Positions 1 through 11,170 of a stretch of DNA of 64,000 nucleotides are shown here, piece after piece (positions within the stretch are counted from its first letter, which is position 1; every line of letters starts with the position of its first letter). This stretch comes from Elstera cyanobacteriorum (GTDB lineage Bacteria; Pseudomonadota; Alphaproteobacteria; Elsterales; Elsteraceae): contig NZ_NOXS01000021.1 of assembly GCF_002251735.1 (NCBI RefSeq), forward strand, positions 33,720 to 97,719, read 5' to 3'. The position numbers and the translations under genes are program-made. Below the pieces are notes generated by a model that worked only from the letters and a program-made list of their open reading frames with translations, made no database searches and had not been told where the DNA came from.

Positions 1-1185
1 ACGAAACTCCTTATTGCCGAACATCGCCCGCATTTTCGGGTCTTTGTGCAGAATATTTAGATGGATCTGCACCTGCTGCGCGTTGGCGGCAATCAGCTCG
101 ACCAAGCGATAATCGCCGCGCTTGGTGTTCTGCGACAGGGTGGGCTTATTCGACAGCGTGTTGATATGGCGATCCTGATAGTCGATCTTGCCACCAACGA
201 CATCAAGCATCAGCGACTCGACGTCCTGGGAGATCGAATAGGTCACCTGGTCGATATAGGGTAACTGATTCCCCTGCTGATCGACCTGCCAGAAGAAGGG
301 GTTGCGCACCGCAACCACGCGGGTGGCCCCGCCGGTATAGGGTTCCTTGATGATCCAGGGGTCCATCGTCGGGCGGTCTGGGTTACCCCAGCGCGACGGA
401 ATTTCGATATCGCCGCATTTGGAGCGGAAATAGGCCGGCCAATCGGACTGCCCCGCCGCTTTCGCCTGCTCATCGACCTTCGGGTTATATTTCGGGTGGA
501 ACTGGCTGCAATAATGCTTAGCGAACAGCGTGGTGTGCTGGCCCAGCGGCGTCGCCAGATTTTCGAGGAACAGAGCATAAGGCGCCGCGAAAGTAAATTT
601 CACCGTCGTTTCATCGACCTTTTCGCAGACCACCGGCTTGCCGCCGATCACGATCTGCGACGGGGTGGCCTTATAAAGATCGGCGTTCTTGGCGCAATCT
701 TCGATCGAAAAGACAATATCGTCGGCGGTGAAGGGTTTACCGTCCGACCATTTCAGCCCCTTGCGCAGGTAGAAGGTGAACTGCGTTGCGTCGGCGCTCA
801 CCTCCCATTTATGGGCAAGGTTCGGCACGACGCCGGTGAATTCGACATTCCAACGCACCAGATTCTGCGGGCCGATGACCTTCAGAATGCCGTTATGATC
901 GGCGGAGCCGCGCAAGCCGCGCCGCAGGGCGCCGCCATAGCGACCGACCTGCTTCACTTGCACGACATCGGGGCTTTCCGGCAGGCGCTGCGCCAGCGGT
1001 GGCAATTTGCCCTCGGCGACCAGTTTGGCGAGATCGGGCGCTTCCTTCGCGGCACTCTGCGCGAAGGTAAACGAGGAGGGCAGCGCCGACAGGGCGGCCA
1101 CACCGGCAGCCCCCTGAATGAAGCGGCGGCGATTCAGGCTCCAGGCGGCGGGTAGATTAGGGGTACGCTTATCAGTCGGGGCCAT
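1..1185 (-). CDS. ABC transporter substrate-binding protein, family 5 (C-terminus beyond window)
   Basis: The frame stays open from an ATG at 1185 to the window edge, giving 395 codons and no stop, so the C-terminus is missing. The start has a good GGAGG ribosome site about 7 bases upstream. The N-terminus carries a twin-arginine signal (NRRRFIQGAAG followed by a hydrophobic stretch), which implies Tat export to the periplasm. Segments such as KWEVSADATQFTFYLRKGLK and WSDGKPFTADDIVFS are typical of the peptide/nickel/oligopeptide-binding SBP_bac_5 family. The ligand cannot be told from sequence. Permease and ATPase partners, if present, lie to the left of the window. Confidence 0.85.
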   Translation of the reverse strand, partial: MAPTDKRTPNLPAAWSLNRRRFIQGAAGVAALSALPSSFTFAQSAAKEAPDLAKLVAEGKLPPLAQRLPESPDVVQVKQVGRYGGALRRGLRGSADHNGILKVIGPQNLVRWNVEFTGVVPNLAHKWEVSADATQFTFYLRKGLKWSDGKPFTADDIVFSIEDCAKNADLYKATPSQIVIGGKPVVCEKVDETTVKFTFAAPYALFLENLATPLGQHTTLFAKHYCSQFHPKYNPKVDEQAKAAGQSDWPAYFRSKCGDIEIPSRWGNPDRPTMDPWIIKEPYTGGATRVVAVRNPFFWQVDQQGNQLPYIDQVTYSISQDVESLMLDVVGGKIDYQDRHINTLSNKPTLSQNTKRGDYRLVELIAANAQQVQIHLNILHKDPKMRAMFGNKEFR

Positions 1186-1348
1186 TGCTTTCCTCCCACG
1201 GAATAAAGGCGTTCGGGCAGCGAAAGGCCGACCGGGAACGATCCCGTCGATGGAAGGTCATGCTTCCAGTTTCCTCCGCTGTGCTGTTGGCAGCATCCCG
1301 GCGGGTTTTCCCCGCTTCTCCTCGAAACTCTGTGGAAGCGAAGGTCAC

Positions 1349-1380
1349 TTGTCAATTCACAAGTCATACTTGACTGACAA
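1349..1380. promoter_or_regulatory. inverted repeat, possible operator of the solute-binding protein gene
   Basis: TTGTCA at 1349-1354 pairs with TGACAA at 1375-1380, and an inner CTTGT/ACAAG pair lies within the left half. The site is about 165 bases upstream of the solute-binding protein start. Nested dyads like this are typical of GntR- or LacI-type operators. No regulator gene is next to it and the assignment is inference. Confidence 0.35.
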
Positions 1381-1435
1381 ATTTTTAAACAGATTGAATA
1401 AATAATGCCGAGCACAGCCTTTTAGAGCATAGGCG

Positions 1436-1464
1436 AAAAAAAAGGGCTGCGATAAACGCAGCCC
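1436..1464 (-). terminator. rho-independent terminator, minus strand
   Basis: On the minus strand GGGCTGCG pairs perfectly with CGCAGCCC around a five-base loop, followed by eight U residues. It lies 333 bases beyond the znuB stop, so it could end the znu transcript with a long 3' UTR, or end an unannotated small RNA. Confidence 0.75.
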
Positions 1465-1796
1465 GAGTTTAGGGAGGAAACGTCCGCAGAGCGGACAAAT
1501 CATCGATAACGATGACGCAATGCAACATAGGGGAAGTTGACCAATACGACAAGCCCAAATGCCCCCACGGATCGGCATGGGACCCATGCAAGAAATCCAG
1601 AGACGCCCTATCAGCCTTTTTGGTCACTCCGAAGGCACCGTAATATACTGAAATATATGGTAAAACTTAACAGTTTGTTAGGACTGCGCCCCTACGAAAG
1701 TGCTGTTGCTCTGATTTTGGCTAACAGCGGCGTCACGAGTTTTCTCGTCTTAAACTGCACCAGAAGATATGACCTTTTTATCGCAGCGCATCATGA

Positions 1797-2675
1797 TTAA
1801 GCCGTCAGATGTCGGTCAGGCAGTAAGCGGCGCAGTAGCCCCTGACGCGGGCCAACCAGCAGCGACACCGCGTAGAGGGCGCCCGCCATGAGAATAATCG
1901 CCGGGCCAGACGGCAAATCGAGGTGATAGGACAGGATCAGGCCACCGAAACCGGCGATCATGCCGATCCCGGACGCCACCGCCGCAAGGCTCCAGAGTTG
2001 CTGCGCCCAAAACCGCGCCGCCGCAGCCGGCAACATCATCATCCCCACGGCCATCAATGTCCCCAGCGCCTGGAACCCAGCGACGAGGTTCAGCACGACC
2101 AGCACGATGAAACTGACGTGGTACAGCGCCCCCGGCGCCCCCAGCGCCCGAAAAAACCCAGGGTCGAGGCATTCGATCACCAGCGGTCGGTAAATCACCG
2201 CCAGGGTTAGCAGCGTGAGGCTGCTAATCCCCGCCACCAGCAGCAGCGACGCGCTATCGACGGCCAGGATCGTGCCGAACAGCACGTGGATCAGATCGAC
2301 ATTACTGCCGCGCGTCGAGACGATCATCACCCCCGCCGCCAGCGAGATCAGATAAAAGGCGGCGAAACTGGCATCTTCGCGCAAACTGGTCACGCGGGAA
2401 ATCAGCCCGGCCAGCAGAGCCACCGTTAGCCCGGCAATAAAGCCGCCCAGCCCCATCGCCCAGAGCGACAGGCCTGCGAGCAGAAAGCCGATGGCCGCGC
2501 CCGGTAGCACCGCATGGCTCATCGCGTCGCCGACCAAGGCCATGCGGCGCAGGATCAGCAGGGTTCCCATCGGCCCGCACCCTAAAGCCAGGGCAATGCA
2601 GGCGACCAGCGCCCGACGCATAAAGGCAAAATCGGCGAAGGGGGCGATAACCGCCGCCCACAAGGTTTCAAGCAT
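1797..2675 (-). CDS. znuB: zinc ABC transporter permease
   Basis: A 292-residue hydrophobic protein of the ABC-3 (ZnuB/TroC) permease family, with about eight membrane segments and the family segment LRRMALVGDAMSHAVLPGAAIG near the N-terminus. I chose the ATG at 2675 because the frame upstream overlaps znuC and has no family similarity; homologues start with a short segment before the first helix. It follows znuC by 20 bases. It forms the membrane channel of a zinc (or manganese/iron) importer. Zinc is favoured because of the Zur-like box upstream of the operon. Confidence 0.85.
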   Translation of the reverse strand: MLETLWAAVIAPFADFAFMRRALVACIALALGCGPMGTLLILRRMALVGDAMSHAVLPGAAIGFLLAGLSLWAMGLGGFIAGLTVALLAGLISRVTSLREDASFAAFYLISLAAGVMIVSTRGSNVDLIHVLFGTILAVDSASLLLVAGISSLTLLTLAVIYRPLVIECLDPGFFRALGAPGALYHVSFIVLVVLNLVAGFQALGTLMAVGMMMLPAAAARFWAQQLWSLAAVASGIGMIAGFGGLILSYHLDLPSGPAIILMAGALYAVSLLVGPRQGLLRRLLPDRHLTA

Positions 2676-2695
2676 GAAGAGCCCCGAAAAAAGGG

Positions 2696-3430
2696 TCAGG
2701 CGACCGCCTGATGACAGTGCGGGGCGGTTTCGTCCCAGGCTTCCGACCGGCTGCGGGCTTTCGCGAGATTGGCCGCCGTCAGCACCGCCTCGGTCGCCCC
2801 CCATCCCAGACACTCCCGCGCCATCAGCAGGGTCTGCGGGAAGCATTGGCGCACTTGGTCAAAGTCATGCAGCACGGCAATCACCGTGCGCGCTTCGCCA
2901 TGCCAGCGGGTCACGAGATCCAGCAGGTCCGCCGTCGTGCGGGCGTCGATGGCATTAAACGGCTCGTCGAGCAGAATAACGCGGGCATCCTGCACCATTA
3001 GCCGGGCGAACAGCACGCGCTGCATCTGTCCGGCGGAAAGTTGGTCGATCATCCGCCGCTCGAACCCCGCGAGACCAACGGCCTCAAGCGCGTGCAGCGC
3101 CGCGTGCCGATCCGCCTGCCCTGCCCCGCCGAATACGCCCAGGCGCTTCCAGCGGCCCATCAGCACCATATCGAAGACCGAGAGCGGGAAACTGCGGTCG
3201 ATCTCTGCCTGCTGCGGCAGATAGGCAATATCGCCCTTCCGCAAGCCGCGGCGGTCCACTTTCCCAGAAGACGGCGGCAGCAACCCGGCAATCGCCTTCA
3301 GCAGCGTCGATTTCCCCGCGCCGTTCGGACCAACAATAGCGGTTAGGCTGCCGTCGCGAAACTCGCCTGTCAAATGATGCACCGCCGGGTGCCGGTCGTA
3401 GGTTAGGGTCAGATTATCGAGCCGGATCAT
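2696..3430 (-). CDS. znuC: zinc ABC transporter ATP-binding protein
   Basis: A 244-residue ABC ATPase with Walker A GPNGAGKST, the signature LSAGQMQRV, Walker B ARVILLDEP and an H-loop in VIAVLHD. The C-terminus ends in a short His-containing tail (APHCHQAVA). The ATG at 3430 overlaps the stop of the small upstream gene (ATGA) and is preceded by a GGAGG site inside that gene, so translation is probably coupled. The periplasmic ZnuA component is not in this window. Confidence 0.88.
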   Translation of the reverse strand: MIRLDNLTLTYDRHPAVHHLTGEFRDGSLTAIVGPNGAGKSTLLKAIAGLLPPSSGKVDRRGLRKGDIAYLPQQAEIDRSFPLSVFDMVLMGRWKRLGVFGGAGQADRHAALHALEAVGLAGFERRMIDQLSAGQMQRVLFARLMVQDARVILLDEPFNAIDARTTADLLDLVTRWHGEARTVIAVLHDFDQVRQCFPQTLLMARECLGWGATEAVLTAANLAKARSRSEAWDETAPHCHQAVA

Positions 3431-3555
3431 GCCACGACCTCCACCAGCGCCCAGGCGACGGCACCCCACAACAGCAGCAGAACACCGGCAACGCAGGCGA
3501 TCCGGGGCAGAAGACCCCAGCCAAATGGGCTGAGCGGGGGGGCGGAATGAGACAT
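3427..3555 (-). CDS. 42-residue membrane protein leading the znu operon
   Basis: A short frame of 42 residues starts at the ATG 3555 and ends in an ATGA overlap with znuC. It has a Ser/Pro-rich N-terminus and a single hydrophobic segment (IACVAGVLLLLWGAVAWALV). It is the first frame after the Zur-like box, and its 3' end carries the znuC ribosome site. No family is recognised. It may be a small accessory subunit or a leader that couples translation. The frame is real in sequence; that it is expressed is inference from position. Confidence 0.6.
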   Translation of the reverse strand: MSHSAPPLSPFGWGLLPRIACVAGVLLLLWGAVAWALVEVVA

Positions 3556-3560
3556 AGCGA

Positions 3561-3575
3561 TGTTATAGTGTAACG
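3561..3575 (-). promoter_or_regulatory. Zur-like zinc-responsive operator
   Basis: TGTTATAGTGTAACG is a near-palindrome (GTTATA / GTAAC) that closely resembles proteobacterial Zur boxes, whose core is GTTATAnTATAAC. It lies 5 bases upstream of the first znu-operon frame, where a bound repressor would block transcription or its start. This supports zinc rather than manganese as the substrate of ZnuBC. Confidence 0.65.
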
Positions 3576-3640
3576 CCAGCACTCCGGCAAGCTGGGAGCC
3601 GTGCAGGAAGCGGGCGGCAGGGTTTCAAGACAAATTGATC

Positions 3641-3672
3641 TTGACCTTGCCCCCGTGGGAAGCCTGCATACT
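3641..3672 (+). promoter_or_regulatory. CueR/MerR-type copper-responsive promoter
   Basis: A -35 TTGACC (3641-3646) is followed, after a 19-20-base spacer, by a -10 GCATAC/CATACT (3666-3672). The spacer holds the dyad ACCTTGC...GGGAAGCC. This aligns base for base with known CueR operators (ACCTTCC...GGAAGGT) and has the over-long spacer typical of MerR-family promoters. It sits 40 bases upstream of a multicopper oxidase gene, which fits copper induction. The regulator gene itself is not in the window. Confidence 0.65.
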
Positions 3673-3711
3673 GGTGCAGTCCGTGTAACCGCCTTACGAA
3701 GGAAAATCATA

Positions 3712-5124
3712 GTGCTGCGTCTCACCCGCCGTCAGTTTATCGCCGGAAGCGCCCTCCTCGGGGCGGCCCTTGCCACGCCCGGTGCGCAGGCGCAAACCCG
3801 GCCGCGCTTTCTGAAGATCGACACGCGGACGCTCGTGGTGAACGGCAAGGCGGCGCGCGTCTTTAGCCTGACGGAGAGCGGCCGCCACAGCGGACTAAAG
3901 TTCGATCCCGGCGAACGGTTTACCGTGGCGCTGGAAAACCGGCTGACCGAGCCCAGCATCATCCATTGGCACGGGATGACGCCCCGCCCGGAAGACGATG
4001 GCGTTTATGACACGGGCTATGGTGCCCCCCTCGCCCCGGGTGAAACGCGCAAATATGACTTTCCGGCCCGGCCTGGCACCCATTGGATGCACTCCCACCA
4101 CGGGCTGCAGGAACAGGCCCTGCTGGCCGCGCCGCTGATCGTGCGCACGGCAGAGGATTTGGCCGAGGACGCACAGGAAGTTGTCGTCCTGCTGCATGAT
4201 TTTACCTTCCGCGACCCAGCCGAAATTCTGGCCGGTCTAACCGGCACCCCGGCCTCCGGCGGTGGCATGAACCACGGCGCGATGAACCACGGGGCTATGT
4301 CCCACGGAACCAGCGGCGGGATGGACCTCAACGATGTCGAGTTCGACGCCTATCTTGCCAACGACCGCACGCTCGATGACCCGGAAGTTGTGCCCGTGGA
4401 GCGCAATGGGCGGGTGCGGCTGCGCATCATCAATGGTGCATCGGCGACAGCCTTCTGGATCGACCTTGGCGGCACGCTCGCCTCGGCCATCGCCGTCGAT
4501 GGCAACCCGGTGACGCCGCTTGTCGGCAGCCGCTTTCCCTTAGCGCAGGGCCAACGGATTGATCTGATGTTAACGGTTCCGGCGGGCGGCATCGTGCCGG
4601 TCTTCGCCCGGCGGGAGGGCGATACCATCCGCACCGGCCTCGTGCTTGCCGCCCCCGGCGCTCTGGTTCCGAAACTGCCTGAACGGACGCCGGCGCAAGA
4701 AGCTCCGGTCGATCTATCGCTGGAAACCCAATTACGCGCGCCGACGCCCCTCCCCGCCCGCGCCGCCGATATGGTGCAGGAAGTGATGCTGATGGGGTCG
4801 ATGGCCCCCTATGCCTGGACGATGGATGGCCAAACCTGGGACACCCGCAACCGCCTGACCGTCAAAGCTGGGCAGCGGGTGGAACTGACCTTCTGGAACC
4901 ATTCGATGATGGCCCATCCGATGCACCTACACGGCCATCATTTCCAAGTCGTCGGCATCGGCGATGCGCGTTTTTCCGGCGCGATCCGCGATACGGTTCT
5001 GGTGCCGCCAATGGCGCGGGTAACGATTGCCTTCGATGCCGATAATCCCGGACGGTGGCTCTACCATTGCCACAATCTCTACCACATGGCCGCCGGGATG
5101 ATGTCGGAGATTGTCTACGCCTAG
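3712..5124 (+). CDS. multicopper oxidase, Tat-exported (CueO/CopA type)
   Basis: A 470-residue protein starting at GTG 3712 with an AAGGA site 8 bases upstream. The N-terminus LTRRQFIAGSALLG is a Tat signal ending near AQAQ. Copper ligands are visible: HWHG (about residues 85-88), HSHHG (about 127-131), HPMHLHGHHF near 405 and YHCHNLYHMAAGM at the C-terminus. A Met/His-rich insertion (repeated MNHGAM units) sits in the middle domain, as in copper-tolerance oxidases that bind extra Cu(I). It probably oxidises cuprous ions in the periplasm. The stop codon overlaps that of the converging VOC gene. Confidence 0.9.
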   Translation: MLRLTRRQFIAGSALLGAALATPGAQAQTRPRFLKIDTRTLVVNGKAARVFSLTESGRHSGLKFDPGERFTVALENRLTEPSIIHWHGMTPRPEDDGVYDTGYGAPLAPGETRKYDFPARPGTHWMHSHHGLQEQALLAAPLIVRTAEDLAEDAQEVVVLLHDFTFRDPAEILAGLTGTPASGGGMNHGAMNHGAMSHGTSGGMDLNDVEFDAYLANDRTLDDPEVVPVERNGRVRLRIINGASATAFWIDLGGTLASAIAVDGNPVTPLVGSRFPLAQGQRIDLMLTVPAGGIVPVFARREGDTIRTGLVLAAPGALVPKLPERTPAQEAPVDLSLETQLRAPTPLPARAADMVQEVMLMGSMAPYAWTMDGQTWDTRNRLTVKAGQRVELTFWNHSMMAHPMHLHGHHFQVVGIGDARFSGAIRDTVLVPPMARVTIAFDADNPGRWLYHCHNLYHMAAGMMSEIVYA

Positions 5125-5515
5125 CGCGTCCAGGCAGCGTTCTGAAGCACGATGCGATAGCCGTCGGGGTCTTCGAAGGTCACGCCCGCAGCGTCCCAGA
5201 ACGGATTATAGGATTGCACCGGCGCCGCCCCGAAAGCGATCAAACGATCGCGGGCGGCGCTCCAGATCACTTGGTCGGGCAGGTAGAACACCAGCAAATT
5301 ATCTTGCGTCGGCGCCCGCCCGACGCGATGGCCGGGTTGATGGGTGAATTCCAAATGCCAGGGGGCTGCGGGATGCCCGAGGATCACCCCATCGAAGCCA
5401 TTATGGGCGGTAAAGCATGAAAGTTCCGAAAAGCCCAGACCGTCGCGGTAAAACGCCACGACAGTCTGAAGCTGATCGGTTGGCCGGGCGACCCGCAGCG
5501 TAATCCCGGCGGGGA

Positions 5516-5519
<4 letters not shown>
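5121..5519 (-). CDS. VOC (glyoxalase/bleomycin-resistance) superfamily protein
   Basis: A 132-residue protein with the paired beta-alpha-beta-beta-beta pattern of the VOC fold: an N-terminal half around [13 protein letters not shown] and a C-terminal half ending in [17 protein letters not shown]. His, Glu and related residues ([15 protein letters not shown]) could bind a metal. The GTG start overlaps the carB stop (GTGA), so it is translationally coupled to carB. The substrate is unknown. Confidence 0.8.
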
Positions 5520-8734
<3,215 letters not shown>

Positions 8735-8800
8735 GGGGCGGCACTCTCGTCAGTCGGCGGGCGGCGGGGCGTTTAGGCGGAAGGTCGACGGGCAGAACGT

Positions 8801-9961
8801 CTAGCGTTTATGCGCTTCGATCAGCTTCGCGAACCGGTCGAACAGATAATGGCTGTCCGAGGGGCCGGGGCTGGCTTCCGGGTGATATTGAACGGAGAAG
8901 ACCGGGCGGCTGTTCAGGCGGAAGCCTTCGTTGCTGCCGTCGAACAGCGACACATGAGTCACGGTCGCATCGGCCGGTAGGGTTTCTTCGCGCACGACGA
9001 ACCCGTGGTTCTGGCTGGTGATTTCGACCTTGCCGGTTTCGAGATCCTTAACCGGATGGTTCGCGCCGCGATGGCCGCGATCCATTTTCTTCGTCTTGGC
9101 CCCCAGCGATAGGGCGAGCAATTGATGGCCGAGGCAGATGCCGAAGATCGGCAGATCCTTCGCCAGTAGCCCTTGGATGGTCGGCACGGCATAAGCCCCG
9201 GTCGCCGCCGGGTCCCCTGGGCCATTGGACAGAAAAACGCCATCGGGCTTCAGCGCCAGGATGTCATCGGCCGTGGCGGTGGCCGGAACCACCGTCACCC
9301 GCGCGCCCGTTGCGGCTAGGCAGCGCAGAATATTCTGCTTCGCGCCATAATCGATGGCGACGACGTGATGGTCCGGGCTGTCTTGCTCCGCATAACCGGC
9401 GCCGAGGCTCCAGGTCGATTGCGTCCAGGCATAGCTCTGACGGGTTGAAACCTCGATCGCGAGGTCCATGCCTTCGAGGCCGGGCCAGGCCTTCGCTTCG
9501 GCCTTAGCGGCCTCAATATCGGCATCGGTAATGCCCGCCGGATTATGGACGATCACACCGGTCGGCGCGCCCTGGTCGCGGATCAAGCGGGTCAGGCGGC
9601 GGGTATCGATCCCAGCAAGCCCAACGAGGTTCCAAGCCTTCAGCCACGCATCGAACTTCTGCACCGATCGCCAGTTGGACGGCTCGGTCACATCGGTCTT
9701 GACGATCAGGCCGCGAGCGGCGGGCGTCTTGGTTTCGATATCTTCCGGGTTCGTGCCGGTGTTTCCGATATGCGGGAAGGTGAAGGTAATGATCTGTCCG
9801 GCATAAGACGGGTCGGTCATGATTTCCTGATAGCCGGTCAGCGACGTATTGAAGCAGACTTCCCCAACCGATCGCCCCGACGCTCCGAACCCACGCCCCC
9901 ACAGTACAGTGCCATCTTGAAGAATAAGAGCGCCGGTCGGGGTGGGGGCGGCATCGGTCAT
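8801..9961 (-). CDS. carA: carbamoyl-phosphate synthase small subunit
   Basis: A 386-residue protein with the CPSase small-chain N-terminal domain and a C-terminal class I glutamine amidotransferase domain. The nucleophile is in FGICLGHQLLALSLG, and the His-Glu pair is in QYHPEASPGP. The ATG at 9961 has an AGGA site; an upstream ATG at 9973 is also possible. A longer frame to 10054 has no support from family length. It supplies ammonia from glutamine to CarB. Confidence 0.95.
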   Translation of the reverse strand: MTDAAPTPTGALILQDGTVLWGRGFGASGRSVGEVCFNTSLTGYQEIMTDPSYAGQIITFTFPHIGNTGTNPEDIETKTPAARGLIVKTDVTEPSNWRSVQKFDAWLKAWNLVGLAGIDTRRLTRLIRDQGAPTGVIVHNPAGITDADIEAAKAEAKAWPGLEGMDLAIEVSTRQSYAWTQSTWSLGAGYAEQDSPDHHVVAIDYGAKQNILRCLAATGARVTVVPATATADDILALKPDGVFLSNGPGDPAATGAYAVPTIQGLLAKDLPIFGICLGHQLLALSLGAKTKKMDRGHRGANHPVKDLETGKVEITSQNHGFVVREETLPADATVTHVSLFDGSNEGFRLNSRPVFSVQYHPEASPGPSDSHYLFDRFAKLIEAHKR

Positions 9962-10205
9962 GGCATTCCTCATAAAAGGCTGGCGGGCGGGCAAATTGCG
10001 GAGCCTATACGGGAGCCGCCCCCCAGGGTCAACCCCACGGGGCCTATTTTCCAAGCATAGCCGCCCCCCGCTGGCCGGATTGCGGTTTAAGGCGCGCGGG
10101 CAACCGTTGCCCCCAAAACAATCTTATGGTATTTCAGCCCTATAGCGACAGAAAAACCACTGTGTTCCTGCCGCTCCCGATTCAGCTAATTTTGGATAAA
10201 ACCGG

Positions 10206-10997
10206 ATGATTACCGAAGATACTAAAAAAAATTGGGAAGAATTCGGAAAAAATAATCCTTACTACGGCGTTAATACTGCCGAGGTCTATCGGGGCTCAGA
10301 ATTAGACGAGGAACGTAAACGCCGCTTCTTCGCGCAAGGCCGCGCGCACATTGATTGCCTGATGCGCGGCCCCATCGCCGCGCGCCACAGCGGCCCGTTC
10401 GGCACCGCCGTCGATTTTGGCGTCGGCGTCGGGCGGTTGGCGATTCCACTTACGCAGTATGCCGATCAAGTTTGGGGGGTTGATATCGCCCAATCGATGC
10501 TGGATCGCGCCGCCCGCCACGCGCAGGAAGCTGGGGTTGGGCCGCTCAACCTATGCCGGTCGGTCGCCGATCTGCCCCAGGACGTCGATTTCGTCCATTC
10601 CTATATCGTTATCCAGCATATTCCCGTCCCAGTCGGCGAAGAGATTATCTTGGGGCTTTACGATAAACTGCGCCCCGGCGGCATCGGCGCGCTGCATGTG
10701 CCGATTTCGGACGCGCGGGCGCCGTTAAAGCGCTATGCCGCCCTCGCCCAGAAATACATCACGCCGCTGCGCTATCTCTTCAATCTGCTGCGCGGCGCAC
10801 CACTGTCCGATCCGGTGATGCAGATGAATATCTATGACATTAACCGGATCGCGGGCCTGCTGCTGAAGCGCGGCGCGGTCAATCTCCAGCTCGCGCGCAC
10901 CCCCTCGGCCTGGGAAGGCGTCTATATCATCTTCACCAAAGGCGATAGCGCGAGCGCTGGAACCTGGTGGACGCCAGAAGCCGAAGGGAAACTCTAA
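10206..10997 (+). CDS. class I SAM-dependent methyltransferase
   Basis: A 263-residue protein with the Rossmann SAM-binding motif VDFGVGVGRLA near residue 75, followed by VWGVDIAQSMLDRA (motif II acidic residue) and a KLRPGG motif. The first 20 codons are AT-rich and unlike the rest. The gene runs divergently from carA, and its stop overlaps the stop of ccoS on the other strand. Its substrate cannot be inferred. Confidence 0.8.
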   Translation: MITEDTKKNWEEFGKNNPYYGVNTAEVYRGSELDEERKRRFFAQGRAHIDCLMRGPIAARHSGPFGTAVDFGVGVGRLAIPLTQYADQVWGVDIAQSMLDRAARHAQEAGVGPLNLCRSVADLPQDVDFVHSYIVIQHIPVPVGEEIILGLYDKLRPGGIGALHVPISDARAPLKRYAALAQKYITPLRYLFNLLRGAPLSDPVMQMNIYDINRIAGLLLKRGAVNLQLARTPSAWEGVYIIFTKGDSASAGTWWTPEAEGKL

Positions 10998-11170
10998 GCC
11001 TTCGGTTTCTTATCAGGGTCGGGCAGCGGCGAATCATCATCGAACAAAATACGGTTCGCCGCCCCGTCCATATCCTCATACTGCCCGGATTTGAGCGACC
11101 AGAGGAAAGCGGCCAGCGCCCCGCCGCCCAGCAACAGGCTGACCGGGATTAGATAGATCAGGATATCCAC
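10994..11170 (-). CDS. ccoS: cbb3-type cytochrome oxidase assembly protein CcoS
   Basis: A 58-residue protein starting with GTG at 11170, overlapping the end of ccoI by 13 bases. It has one N-terminal membrane helix (ILIYLIPVSLLLGGGALAAF) followed by the CcoS signature LKSGQYEDMDGAANRILFDDD. CcoS is needed for insertion of haem and copper into the cbb3 oxidase. Its position at the end of the ccoGHI genes is the usual one. Confidence 0.92.
   Translation of the reverse strand: MDILIYLIPVSLLLGGGALAAFLWSLKSGQYEDMDGAANRILFDDDSPLPDPDKKPKA

Larger units (their letters stand above)
1186..1796. other. 610-base intergenic region between two minus-strand genes
   Basis: This stretch is more AT-rich than its surroundings. 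It holds an inverted repeat upstream of the solute-binding protein (1349-1380) and an intrinsic terminator facing the minus strand (1436-1464). A plus-strand open frame at 1537-1800 has no ribosome site and no recognisable family, so I do not call it a gene. I see no RNA gene I can name. Confidence 0.5.

Noticed and set aside
1537..1800. An 87-residue plus-strand frame before the znuB stop
   Set aside because: No ribosome site, no family, and it spans the 3' region of the znu transcript on the other strand. I could not support it, though it cannot be excluded.
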